From Dysosmobacter sp. (GTDB lineage Bacteria > Bacillota > Clostridia > Oscillospirales > Oscillospiraceae), in NCBI GenBank assembly GCA_022778785.1, contig JALFSO010000033.1, positions 1 through 64,000 on the forward strand: a stretch of 64,000 nt of DNA, written 5' to 3'. This document shows positions 52,757-60,845 of the stretch, one piece after another. The stretch's first letter is position 1, and each line of letters begins with the position of its first letter. The notes under the pieces are model-generated. The model searched no databases, was not told where the DNA came from, and saw nothing but the letters and a program-made list of their open reading frames with translations. The translations under genes were made by a program, and so were the position numbers.

Positions 52757-53521
52757 TCACCAGTCCGTGATCTCAAAGGCCGTGTAGGGGTGGTCCAGCC
52801 GGTAGCCCAGCTGCTCCGCCAGCGCCAGGGACGCCGCCGTGTGGGCGTCCCAGCTGGGATACAGCCCCCGGTCCAGACACTCCAGGATCAGCCGTGCCCC
52901 GCAGGCCCGGGCCAGCCCACGGCGCTGATGATCCGGACGGGTGTCGATCTCAATCTCAATGCCCTCCCGGTAACGGGAAAAGGAGGAGGCCCCGGAAACA
53001 GGCTCCTCACCCAATAAGACGCAAAAGCCCAGCCCAAGGTGACAGAACTGCTCCCAACTGCTAAACTGCCCCAGCAGGTCCCGACTCCACTCCATTTTAC
53101 TACACTGATCGTATAATTTGCGGTCAATATTGCGGATCGTATAAGGATTCGGCAGGGAATCCGCCAGGACCCGCAGCCGCTCCGGGGAAAAGGACGGCTC
53201 TTTTTTCGTGGCGTACCGGGTGAATCGCCGGACCCGGGTTCCATAGATCTCTTCCATACATGCGGCCCATGCGTCATTTTGGGGGATCAGTAGGGCGTAG
53301 GGCTTCCGGTGTTCCGGCGGACGGAAGCCCGCCAGCTCTCGGTCCGGCGCACCGGCGAAGAAGCAGAAGTCCCCCAGATGGGCCATGGCGCTTCGGGGCC
53401 GGTCATGGTCGTCGCCCCAGACCTCCCCCATGACGCCCTCCAGACAGGACCAGAGGATGGTCTCCGGCCAGTCCCCGAACAGGGGCGCGGCCAGGCCGGG
53501 CTGGTTCAGACGGCAGATCAT
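52757..53521 (-). CDS. GNAT-family N-acetyltransferase
   Basis: 254 aa. The C-terminal half (about 150-254) contains the acetyl-CoA loop region DTRPDHQRRGLARACGARLI (core RPDHQRRGLA) and ends in LGYRLDHPYTAFEI, as in the GNAT_acetyltran family. The N-terminal half lacks a recognised domain. GGAGGG is six bases before the ATG, which overlaps the nagZ stop (ATGA). Substrate unknown; small molecule or protein acetylation both possible. Confidence 0.84.
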   Translation of the reverse strand: MICRLNQPGLAAPLFGDWPETILWSCLEGVMGEVWGDDHDRPRSAMAHLGDFCFFAGAPDRELAGFRPPEHRKPYALLIPQNDAWAACMEEIYGTRVRRFTRYATKKEPSFSPERLRVLADSLPNPYTIRNIDRKLYDQCSKMEWSRDLLGQFSSWEQFCHLGLGFCVLLGEEPVSGASSFSRYREGIEIEIDTRPDHQRRGLARACGARLILECLDRGLYPSWDAHTAASLALAEQLGYRLDHPYTAFEITDW

Positions 53522-54699
53522 ATCAATCCCTCCAACAGACCCAGGGCCTGCTTCCACGCCAGCACCCGGCGGCAGGCGGTGTCGATGACCGCCTCGTCCA
53601 GGGTACCGCTTTCCACCGCTTCAATGACCTTGGGGATCTGGGTGCGGTAGTCCGTGGTGACCACCATGTCGTTTCCGGCCTGAATGGCCATCACCGCCAC
53701 GGCACCGTCGGCGGCGTAGGCCGCCACCGCGTCCATGGCCAGATCGTCGGTCATGGCCACGCCGTCAAAGCCCAGCTCCCGCAGGAGGTCGTGGACGGCG
53801 GGGGACAGGGAGGCGGGCAGATCCGGGTCCATGCACTCCACAATGTTGTGGGACACCAGCACGGCGGTCTTTCCCGCGTCGCTGTCCCCCAGTTGAAAGG
53901 GCAGGAGGTCCGAGGCTGCAAAGGTCTCCATGGGCCGCTGGTCCACGGCGATGCCGGTGTGGGTGTCCGCGTTGTTCCCGTAGCCGGGAAAGTGCTTCAG
54001 GACGCTGCCCATGCCGTCGCCGTTCATCACGTCCACCACGGCGCGGACGTACTCCGCTGTGGCGGCGGCGTCCTGGCCGAAGGCCCGGCGGTGAATGAAG
54101 TCACTGGAGCTGGTGGACACGTCCGCCACCGGCGCGAAGTTCACGTTGATGCCCAGGGCCGAGAGGAGGCGGTCCTTCTCCCCGGTGTCCCGCCGGATGG
54201 CGTCCAGTCCGCCGTCGGCGAAAAGGGCCTGGGGAGAGCGGAATTTCGACGCCCGCAGATGGGGATTGGAGCTGACCCGCACCACGGTGCCGCCTTCCTC
54301 GTCCACGCCGATGAGCAGGGGGATGGCGGCGGTGTCCTGATAGGCGGCGATGGTCTGGATGACGTCGTTGGCGGTTTTGTCCTTGAAATCCCGGCCAAAG
54401 AGAAGATAGCCCCCCAGATGATAGGTCTCCACGTCCTCCACGGCGTTTTCCGCTGGACAGCGGACGAAGAACAGCTGCCCCACCTTCTCCGGCAGGGTCA
54501 TGCCATCCAAAAGGGATTGCAGGGCGTCCGCCTCCGATTTTTCCGGAACGGCGATGTCCGGCTCCGCCGGGGATACCGCGGCAGAGGAGGCGGCAGGCGC
54601 CGGGGCGGAGGCGGACGATGCGGGCGCGCTATCCGGGGTACCGCAGGCGGTGAGGACAAACAGACATAGAGCGGCCAGCGCCGCGGAAAAATGTCTCAT
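53518..54699 (-). CDS. GH3 beta-N-acetylglucosaminidase-like lipoprotein (NagZ-type)
   Basis: 393 aa. Lipoprotein signal ending LTACG, then an Ala/Ser/Pro-rich linker, then a GH3 catalytic barrel. The general acid His and partner Asp of NagZ-like enzymes are in KHFPGYGNNADTHTG, and the nucleophile Asp in MTDDLAM. It would cut N-acetylglucosamine from peptidoglycan fragments at the cell surface. ATG at 54699 has GGAGGG five bases upstream. The same frame stays open upstream into the remnant of aspS, so a longer annotation would be spurious. Confidence 0.88.
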   Translation of the reverse strand: MRHFSAALAALCLFVLTACGTPDSAPASSASAPAPAASSAAVSPAEPDIAVPEKSEADALQSLLDGMTLPEKVGQLFFVRCPAENAVEDVETYHLGGYLLFGRDFKDKTANDVIQTIAAYQDTAAIPLLIGVDEEGGTVVRVSSNPHLRASKFRSPQALFADGGLDAIRRDTGEKDRLLSALGINVNFAPVADVSTSSSDFIHRRAFGQDAAATAEYVRAVVDVMNGDGMGSVLKHFPGYGNNADTHTGIAVDQRPMETFAASDLLPFQLGDSDAGKTAVLVSHNIVECMDPDLPASLSPAVHDLLRELGFDGVAMTDDLAMDAVAAYAADGAVAVMAIQAGNDMVVTTDYRTQIPKVIEAVESGTLDEAVIDTACRRVLAWKQALGLLEGLI

Positions 54700-54749
54700 A
54701 GTACCCTCCGTTTTCAAGCTTGATGGGTATAGTTTACCATAGGGTGTGG

Positions 54750-54785
54750 AAAAAGAAAAGACGCGGCGCATCAACGCGCCGCGTC
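54750..54785 (-). terminator. Original aspS terminator downstream of its 3'-end copy
   Basis: A perfect 10-bp stem (54760-54769 with 54776-54785) is followed on the minus strand by TTTTCTTTTT. It lies beyond the second aspS 3' end. Confidence 0.85.
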
Positions 54786-54803
54786 TGGTTTTCCGTATGG
54801 CTG

Positions 54804-55078
54804 ATTCCTCGGGCTTCACCAGGGCAATGTGCAGCTCGTCCAACTGCTTCTGGGTGTTCCCCAAAAGGCGGGCCTTTTGGGGAACCCTGATGATTAAAAT
54901 TGCTCGGCGGAAATGAATTCCGCCTCCGCCAAGGTTTTGCCTGACAGCAAAACGCTTGGACGCGCCGGACGGCGCGGCTCACCAAAGGCTCGCGCGAGGT
55001 CACCGTGGAAACGGGTATAAACTTTATTCCTCGGGCTTCACCAGGGCGATGTGCAGTTCGTCCAGCTGTTTTTGTGTG
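54804..55078. repeat. Direct repeat of the aspS 3' end flanking a hairpin array
   Basis: The last 53 bp of aspS (55026-55078) recur at 54804-54856, offset 222 bp, with six mismatches that are all synonymous; the stop codon of the remote copy is changed (TAA to TCA). The 169 bp between hold four hairpins: 54856-54885 (13-bp perfect stem), 54906-54924 (7 bp), 54934-54953 (7 bp) and 54961-54976 (6-7 bp). No recombinase gene is inside. Parallel to the nadE case at 27383. Confidence 0.88.
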
Positions 55079-56799
55079 ACCTCGCTGGGGGCGCCCATCA
55101 TCACGTCCTGGGCGTTCTTGTTCATGGGGAAGGGAATGATCTCCCGGATGGAGTCCTCGCCGGCCAGCAGCATCACCATGCGGTCCACGCCCGGGGCGAT
55201 ACCGGCATGGGGGGGCGCACCGTAGGTGAAGGCGTTGTACATGGCGGGGAACTTTGCCTTCACGTCGTCCTCACCCAGACGGACCAGCTCAAAGGCCTTG
55301 ATCATGATCTCCGGATCGTGGTTCCGGACGGCGCCGGAGCTGAGCTCCACGCCGTTGCACACCAGATCGTACTGGTCGGCGGTGATGCTCAGGGGATCGA
55401 TCTCGCCCCGCTCCGCCTTCAGCAGCACGTCCAGGCCGCCCGCGGGCATGGAGAACGGGTTGTGGCAGAACTCCAGCTCACCAGACTCGTCGCCGATCTC
55501 ATACATGGGGAAGTCCACGATCCAGCAGAAGGCGTACTGCTCCTTGTCCATGTGGCCGGGGACAGCGGCGCCCAGGGTCTTCACCAGCACACCGGCGGTC
55601 TTCTGAGCGGCGGGCAGCTTTCCGGCGGACAGGGCCACGAAATCGTTGGGCTTCAGGCCCAGGGCGGAGACCACGGCGTCCTTGGTGGGGGAGACGAACT
55701 TGGCGATGCCGCCCACGATCTCGCCCTTCTCGTCCAGGCGGAACCAGTAGGGCTTGCCGCCGGAGACGACCTCCACGTCCGCCAGGGTCTTGTCGATGAA
55801 CTTCCGGGTCTCATGGAAATCGCTGACCACAACGGCCTTCACCACATTGCCCTCGAAGGGACCGAAGCCGCAGCCGCCCAGGACCTCCGTTACGTCCTGC
55901 ACCGTCAGATCGATGCGCAGGTCCGGCTTGTCGGAGCCATATTTCTCCATGGCCACGGTGTAAGGGATGCGCTGGAAGGGGGCTTCGCTGGCCCGGTCAT
56001 AGGTGCCGTACTTGGCGAAGATGGGAGGCAGCACGTCCTCCAGAACGGCGAACACGTCCTCCTGGGTGGCAAAGGCCATCTCCATATCCAGCTGGTAGAA
56101 CTCGCCGGGAGAGCGGTCGGCTCGGGCGTCCTCGTCCCGGAAGCAGGGGGCGATCTGGAAGTAGCGGTCGAAGCCGGAGGTCATCAGCAGCTGCTTGAAC
56201 TGCTGGGGCGCCTGGGGCAGGGCGTAGAACTTGCCGGGATGGTTCCGGGCGGGCACCAGATAGTCCCGGGCGCCCTCGGGGGAGGAGGCGGTCAGGATGG
56301 GAGTGGTGATCTCCAGGAAGCCGTGCTCCGTCATGGCCTGCCGCAGGGCGGAGACCACGTTGCACCGCAGAATGATGTTCTTCTTGACGGCGGGATTCCG
56401 CAGGTCCAGATAGCGGTACTTCAGACGTTGGGCCTCGTCGGCCTCCCGGCTGCGGTTGATCTGGAAGGGCAGCTCATTGTGCTGGCAGCGGCCCAGGATC
56501 TCCACGGTCTCGGGGACCACCTCGATGTCGCCGGTGGGGAGCTTGGGGTTCTTGCTGTCCCGCTCCCGGACGGTGCCGGTGACGGCAATGGTGGACTCCT
56601 TGGTGATGGCCTTGAACTTGGCTACCATCTCCTCGGTGTCCGCCACGATCTGGGTGGTGCCGTAGAAGTCCCGCAGCACCACAAAGGCCAGGCTGGCGGA
56701 CACCACTCGGACGTTCTCCATCCAGCCGGACAGCTGGACGTGCTTGCCTGCGTCAGAGAGCCGCAGCTCCCCGCAGGTGTGAGTTCGATTCTGCATCAT
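55024..56799 (-). CDS. aspS: Aspartyl-tRNA synthetase
   Basis: 591 aa bacterial-type class IIb enzyme. OB-fold anticodon domain (about 1-110), class II motif 2 as FRDEDARADRSPGEFYQLD (core FRDEDARADRSP), the bacterial GAD insertion (about 285-415) and motif 3 GVDRMVMLLAG. End is KQLDELHIALVKPEE. ATG with AAAGGAAC upstream. It lies 155 bp downstream of a second SLH gene with no clear promoter, and an Asp-specific T-box sits 3.3 kb upstream at 60119. Confidence 0.96.
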   Translation of the reverse strand: MMQNRTHTCGELRLSDAGKHVQLSGWMENVRVVSASLAFVVLRDFYGTTQIVADTEEMVAKFKAITKESTIAVTGTVRERDSKNPKLPTGDIEVVPETVEILGRCQHNELPFQINRSREADEAQRLKYRYLDLRNPAVKKNIILRCNVVSALRQAMTEHGFLEITTPILTASSPEGARDYLVPARNHPGKFYALPQAPQQFKQLLMTSGFDRYFQIAPCFRDEDARADRSPGEFYQLDMEMAFATQEDVFAVLEDVLPPIFAKYGTYDRASEAPFQRIPYTVAMEKYGSDKPDLRIDLTVQDVTEVLGGCGFGPFEGNVVKAVVVSDFHETRKFIDKTLADVEVVSGGKPYWFRLDEKGEIVGGIAKFVSPTKDAVVSALGLKPNDFVALSAGKLPAAQKTAGVLVKTLGAAVPGHMDKEQYAFCWIVDFPMYEIGDESGELEFCHNPFSMPAGGLDVLLKAERGEIDPLSITADQYDLVCNGVELSSGAVRNHDPEIMIKAFELVRLGEDDVKAKFPAMYNAFTYGAPPHAGIAPGVDRMVMLLAGEDSIREIIPFPMNKNAQDVMMGAPSEVTQKQLDELHIALVKPEE

Positions 56800-56953
56800 A
56801 GTTGGTTGTTCCTTTCTGTATGTGAAGTGGTAAGCGTTCTATCTGACAACAGGAGGGGCGGCGGGCCGGTCTTCAACAGGATGGCCCGTTTCCCGTCCTT
56901 TCATCACGATGGGGGAAGTGCCGCGCTTCCGCAGGGCTTCGCGCGGCAGGCAA

Positions 56954-58708
56954 TCAGGCAGAGAGCGCCTGCACCCGGGCGGCGATATCCGGGATGCACA
57001 GGCCGTCATAGGCCGCCGTGGCGGTGACATTCGCCTTTTCCGCCCACTGGGACAGCTGGACCTCCACGGCCACGCTGCCCAGAGAGCTGATGAAGTCCTC
57101 GCTCTCCGCGGGATCGTCCTTCAGGTAGAGGTTGACGGTGCCGTAATCATCGGCCCACGCCTTTTCGTTGATGGGATTGGACAGACTGCCCACGGGCAGG
57201 TTCCGCAGAGCCGTCTGGTCCGCCTGGGAGAGACTGTCCACAGAGAGCAGATCCGGCTCCTCATACGCATCATGATAGCCATCATCATACTTCCAGCCCA
57301 GATAGCCGAAGTAGTCGTCATCCTGTAAATGGGCCGCGGCCTCCCGCCGGACCGTCAGGGCCAGCTGACGGGCCTCCGCCTCCGTGCGGCCATACCAGCC
57401 GTCCTCACTGTCCTCCGTGTCATAGCCGATGGAGATGCACCGGCCATAGAAGCAGCCGTTGTCCGCCAGATATCCGCTGAGCTGGGACCTGGAGGGGGCG
57501 TACTTCTTTCCGGCGTTCTCCAGAAGGGCCTCGCTGGTGCGCCCGGCGATGATGAATTCTTCCGTGAAGCCGTAATAATCCGCACGGTCCTCCGCCACAC
57601 CGGCGGCAATGTCCGCCTTCTGGGCCGCGGTCAGGGGATAGGCGCTGGCGTGGGTGAACAGCATAGCCACCTCTGTCAGGGCATCCAGAGTGTCCTCCGT
57701 CACCTTCTGGGCGGGGGACATGCCGCCCTCGTCCGGCTTATCCCACTGAACGGCGAACTCCTGCTCCACGTCGATGCCGTATTTCTCCAGCAGATAGGCG
57801 GCGAAGTCGTCGTATTCATAGAAGACCTCGTCGTCAAAATACTCGTCCAAATACTGGGCGTAGACGTCGTAGTATTTAAAGGACGCCGCCAGCATCTGGC
57901 TCTGGATGTTGCCGGATACTGTGTAGGCGTACAGCTCAGCGGAGACGTCATAGCCGTCAATGGTCAGCACCGTGGTCTCCGGCTCCAGGCCCAGCAGTTC
58001 CCGGGTGAAGCAGAACTCCTCCGGTGTGAACCGCACCCGCTGGCTGGGGTCCACGATGCGGGCCAGCATGGCCGCCGCCTGTCCACGGGTCAGGGAGTCA
58101 AAGCCGTGGAAGGTGCCGAGGGAATCGGTGCCGGTGAGGATGCCGGCGTTGTAGAAGGCCAGAACGTCCTCGTCGCCGCAGTCCGGCAGCGCCTGAATGG
58201 CGTTGATGGGCGTCAGGGCGCTGTCCGGCAGAACGGCGGACAGCAGCCAGACGAAGTCGTACCGGTCACAGGGGGTATTGGCCGTGTCCTCGAGAAAATC
58301 CAGATCTCCCAGCAGATCGTACTCTCCGGTGGTATCCTGCATCCACAGGTCCACCAGATAGTCCGCCGCCGGCTGATACCAGGCCTCGCCATCGCCGGGG
58401 GCGTCGAATTTGCCGTCGCCGCCGTTCAGCAGCTCATGGAGCCGGGCCGTGATGACGGTGATCTGGGCGCAGGTCAGGGTGCCGTTGGGGTCGAAGCTCT
58501 GGGCGGACTTGCCCTCCATCAGTCCCGTCTCGTAGACGGTCTGGACGGCGTCGGCGCACCACCGGCCCTGTGTGTCGGCGAAGGGCCTCTCATAGGGTTT
58601 CACCTGGGGCAGCAGATTGCCCGCGCGGTAGGCGGCGGCGGGAGCGGTCAGGGAAAGGGTCATCGTCAGTGCCAGGAGCAGAGCGGAAAGACGGGACTTC
58701 TTCATCAT
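56954..58708 (-). CDS. SLH-domain protein with foldase-like C-terminal region
   Basis: 584 aa. Signal peptide (MKKSRLSALLLALTMTLSL) followed by SLH-type repeats (about 45-215: FADTQGRWCADAVQTVYETGLMEG core YETGLMEG, and FHGFDSLTRGQAAAMLARIV in part), which anchor to the cell wall. From about 240 the string TIDGYDVSAELYAYTVSG resembles the SurA/PrsA N-domain start, and residues about 400-480 could be a parvulin remnant. Function as a wall-anchored chaperone is a hypothesis. Tandem to a related gene upstream. Confidence 0.78.
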   Translation of the reverse strand: MMKKSRLSALLLALTMTLSLTAPAAAYRAGNLLPQVKPYERPFADTQGRWCADAVQTVYETGLMEGKSAQSFDPNGTLTCAQITVITARLHELLNGGDGKFDAPGDGEAWYQPAADYLVDLWMQDTTGEYDLLGDLDFLEDTANTPCDRYDFVWLLSAVLPDSALTPINAIQALPDCGDEDVLAFYNAGILTGTDSLGTFHGFDSLTRGQAAAMLARIVDPSQRVRFTPEEFCFTRELLGLEPETTVLTIDGYDVSAELYAYTVSGNIQSQMLAASFKYYDVYAQYLDEYFDDEVFYEYDDFAAYLLEKYGIDVEQEFAVQWDKPDEGGMSPAQKVTEDTLDALTEVAMLFTHASAYPLTAAQKADIAAGVAEDRADYYGFTEEFIIAGRTSEALLENAGKKYAPSRSQLSGYLADNGCFYGRCISIGYDTEDSEDGWYGRTEAEARQLALTVRREAAAHLQDDDYFGYLGWKYDDGYHDAYEEPDLLSVDSLSQADQTALRNLPVGSLSNPINEKAWADDYGTVNLYLKDDPAESEDFISSLGSVAVEVQLSQWAEKANVTATAAYDGLCIPDIAARVQALSA

Positions 58709-58807
58709 ACACCTCTCAATTCATATGTCCGCTGGTAGACGCGGTCCAATGGGCCGCCGGAGTACGGAGAGAAACAGGGAAGGGGAGTGCGCGTCCATCT
58801 GCGGTAT

Positions 58808-60034
58808 TTACAGGAACGCTTTCAGCAGCCGCTGCTGGATGGAGGCCAGATCCAGATTTTCCAGAGCAGCGGAACGGGTGACGGTCATCTCACTGCGCAC
58901 CTCGTTCAGCGCGGCCTCCAGATGGACCTCGGCATCGTTCCGGTATCGAACGGCGTATCGCTCCAGCAGCCGCTGGCGGAGATAGCTGTGGCTGTAAGCC
59001 CACAGCCAGCCCTCCCAGGTCAGGCCATAGCAGCCGTCTCCCGGAATGGGGCCGTAGATGGCCTCCAGCTCCGACGCCGTCCAGGAGACGCCCTCCCGGT
59101 CCGCCAGCACGCCGATGGCCGCGTCGTCCGCCAGCTCCTCCACGGCAATGTTCAGGCCCTGGGTCAGATCGTCCCGGGGGATGTCGCCGTCCAGCGCCTC
59201 CCAGCCCTCCTGACGCAGCGCCATGCCCAGAGTCTGGGCGGCCTGCTCCATGGTGATGACCGTTTCACCGGCGGTGAGGGCCGTGGTCTCCGGCTCCGTG
59301 TCCAGCACGTCCCGGCACAGGTCAAAGGTGTCCAGGGACAGCGGGACCCGCTTTTCCGGATCCACGATGCGGCTGAGGATCATGGCCGCCTCGCCGCGGA
59401 TCACGGCCCGTTTCCCGTGGAAGGTGCCGTACCGGTCACTGCCGGTGAGGATACCCGCGTTGTAGAACCGATAGATACAGGGCTCCAGCGTTTCCATGTA
59501 ATTTCCCGGCAGCACGTCCGGCAGCACCACCTGATTGATCTCCGGCAGAGTAACGCCTGCCAGTTCCAGGGCGTAGGCCGTCAGACGGACGAATTCCTCC
59601 CGGGTGCAGGGCTCGCCCGCCATCCGGGCCATGACGTCCTCCCGCAGATAGATGGGCATGTCCAGGCCGCTGCCCTCTATGGCACGACGGAAATACTGGT
59701 AATAGCCCACCCACCAGGGGGCGTCGTCGTAGATCAGGGAAATATACCCGTTGCCGGTGAGCCGGGCATGGAGCCGGGACGCCACAGCCACGGCCTGGGC
59801 GTTGGTCATGCTGTCGTGGGGGCGGAAGTCCCCCTGATACCAGCCGTCCATCAGGCCGGTTTCATACACCGGCTCCACGGCCTCCGCCCAGACGGTGCCG
59901 TCAGTATCCGGGAAGCCGGAACCGCTCCGGATGGCGGGGAGCAGCCGCCCGCCAATCTGGCTCGCCAGGGCGGGGGCGGAGAGGGGCAGTGCCAGTGTCA
60001 GCGCCAGCAGGGCTGTGATCAGACGTCTTTTCAT
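58808..60034 (-). CDS. SLH-domain protein (paralog of the next gene)
   Basis: 408 aa. Signal peptide (MKRRLITALLALTLALPL), three SLH-like segments (about 35-215, for example VYETGLMDGWYQGDFRP and FHGKRAVIRGEAAMILSRIV) and a C-terminal region with LTAGETVITMEQAAQTLG as a degenerate equivalent of the paralog's foldase-like part. Length is shorter because the SurA-like middle is reduced. ATG at 60034, AAAGGA upstream. Lies 85 bp after the T-box terminator; an AT-rich stretch (60040-60095) could hold an extra promoter. Confidence 0.78.
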   Translation of the reverse strand: MKRRLITALLALTLALPLSAPALASQIGGRLLPAIRSGSGFPDTDGTVWAEAVEPVYETGLMDGWYQGDFRPHDSMTNAQAVAVASRLHARLTGNGYISLIYDDAPWWVGYYQYFRRAIEGSGLDMPIYLREDVMARMAGEPCTREEFVRLTAYALELAGVTLPEINQVVLPDVLPGNYMETLEPCIYRFYNAGILTGSDRYGTFHGKRAVIRGEAAMILSRIVDPEKRVPLSLDTFDLCRDVLDTEPETTALTAGETVITMEQAAQTLGMALRQEGWEALDGDIPRDDLTQGLNIAVEELADDAAIGVLADREGVSWTASELEAIYGPIPGDGCYGLTWEGWLWAYSHSYLRQRLLERYAVRYRNDAEVHLEAALNEVRSEMTVTRSAALENLDLASIQQRLLKAFL

Positions 60035-60118
60035 CACAAAATCAAGTCCTTTACGTATAATATAGGACAAATAATACAATAAGGATTCTAAAACCGGGCG
60101 TTTCAGAGCAGCGGGGAG

Positions 60119-60355
60119 AAAAAAACACTCCCGTCCCATTGCTTTGGGACGAGAGCGTGACGCTTCGTGGTGCCACCCAAATTCAAGAGGACCTGGTCCT
60201 CTCCTTTCGGCCATCCTGTTACGGGGAGGGTGCCGTGAGCGTTTCCGCCCCCGCTCCGCCGCTGTCCTTCACCCAAGCCCCTCCGGGGACGCTTTCAGCG
60301 GTGCGTCCCTCTCTGTACGGCAGGCTGTGGGTTACTGCTGCGGCTTCTGCACGGT
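60119..60355 (-). promoter_or_regulatory. T-box riboswitch, aspartate-specific
   Basis: Minus strand: AGTA and AGAGAGG segments in stem I, the specifier GAC (60266-60264) before the A-GCGGC closing helix, the T-box GGGTGGCACCACG (60166-60179) and a terminator hairpin (60128-60137 with 60146-60155) followed by seven U (60119-60125). The geometry equals that of the Gly leader at 43602, where the specifier is GGC. Next downstream gene is an SLH protein, not a synthetase; aspS is third. Confidence 0.9.
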
Positions 60356-60361
60356 AAGTCC

Positions 60362-60390
60362 ATTGTATGCAGATTTCGGTCAAAAGTCAA
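60362..60390 (-). promoter_or_regulatory. Promoter of the Asp T-box transcript
   Basis: On the minus strand TTGACT (60385-60390), 17 bp, TACAAT (60362-60367). Starts the leader near 60355. Confidence 0.75.
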
Positions 60391-60415
60391 GGCCGGAAAA
60401 CGGGTGGACAGCCTT

Positions 60416-60829
60416 TCAGGCGATGGGTTTGGTGCGGGGATTCGTCATCAGACGCCAATCCAGATCGCCCCGGGCCAGACCGAGGATCAGCATCTCGGCG
60501 GTGGCGATGTTGCTGGCGAAGGGAATGTTGTTCTGGTCGCACAGGCGGGAGATATAGGACACATCGGCATCCATATCGTCGCTGTTGGGGTCCCGGAAGA
60601 ACAGCACCATATCGAATTCATTGTAAGCGATGCGGGCGCCGATCTGTTGGCTGCCCCCGTGGGCATAGGAGAGGAAGCAGTGGATGTTCAGGCCAGTGGC
60701 TTCGGCTACTACATGGCCGGTGGTATTGGTGGCGAAGATCTCGTGGTGGGACAGGATGCCGGCGTAAGCGGTGCAGAACTGGGCCATCAGGTCTTTCTTG
60801 TGGTCGTGGGCCATCAGAGCAATGTTCAT
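60416..60829 (-). CDS. Methylglyoxal synthase-like protein lacking the catalytic Asp
   Basis: 137 aa. Clearly of the MgsA fold: MNIALMAHDHKKDLM, ATNTTG, GGSQQIGARIAYNEFDMVLFFRDP (core GGSQQIG) and ATAEMLI. In E. coli and Bacillus MgsA the corresponding GGDQQ has the catalytic Asp71; here it is Ser. His98 (PHxPD region) is Met and the phosphate-binding SGP is SYA. Methylglyoxal synthase activity is therefore doubtful. AAAGGAG before the ATG. It follows minD by 17 bp, so it is probably co-transcribed with it. Confidence 0.85.
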   Translation of the reverse strand: MNIALMAHDHKKDLMAQFCTAYAGILSHHEIFATNTTGHVVAEATGLNIHCFLSYAHGGSQQIGARIAYNEFDMVLFFRDPNSDDMDADVSYISRLCDQNNIPFASNIATAEMLILGLARGDLDWRLMTNPRTKPIA

Positions 60830-60845
60830 GGGAGCGATCTCCTTT

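Noticed and set aside
54700..54864. N-terminal extension of the NagZ-like protein that includes the aspS end
   Set aside because: It is the remnant of the aspS 3' end whose stop has mutated; the lipoprotein signal and ribosome site set the start at 54699.
55051..57027. 658-codon open frame opposite aspS
   Set aside because: Antisense shadow; aspS motifs on the other strand are complete.
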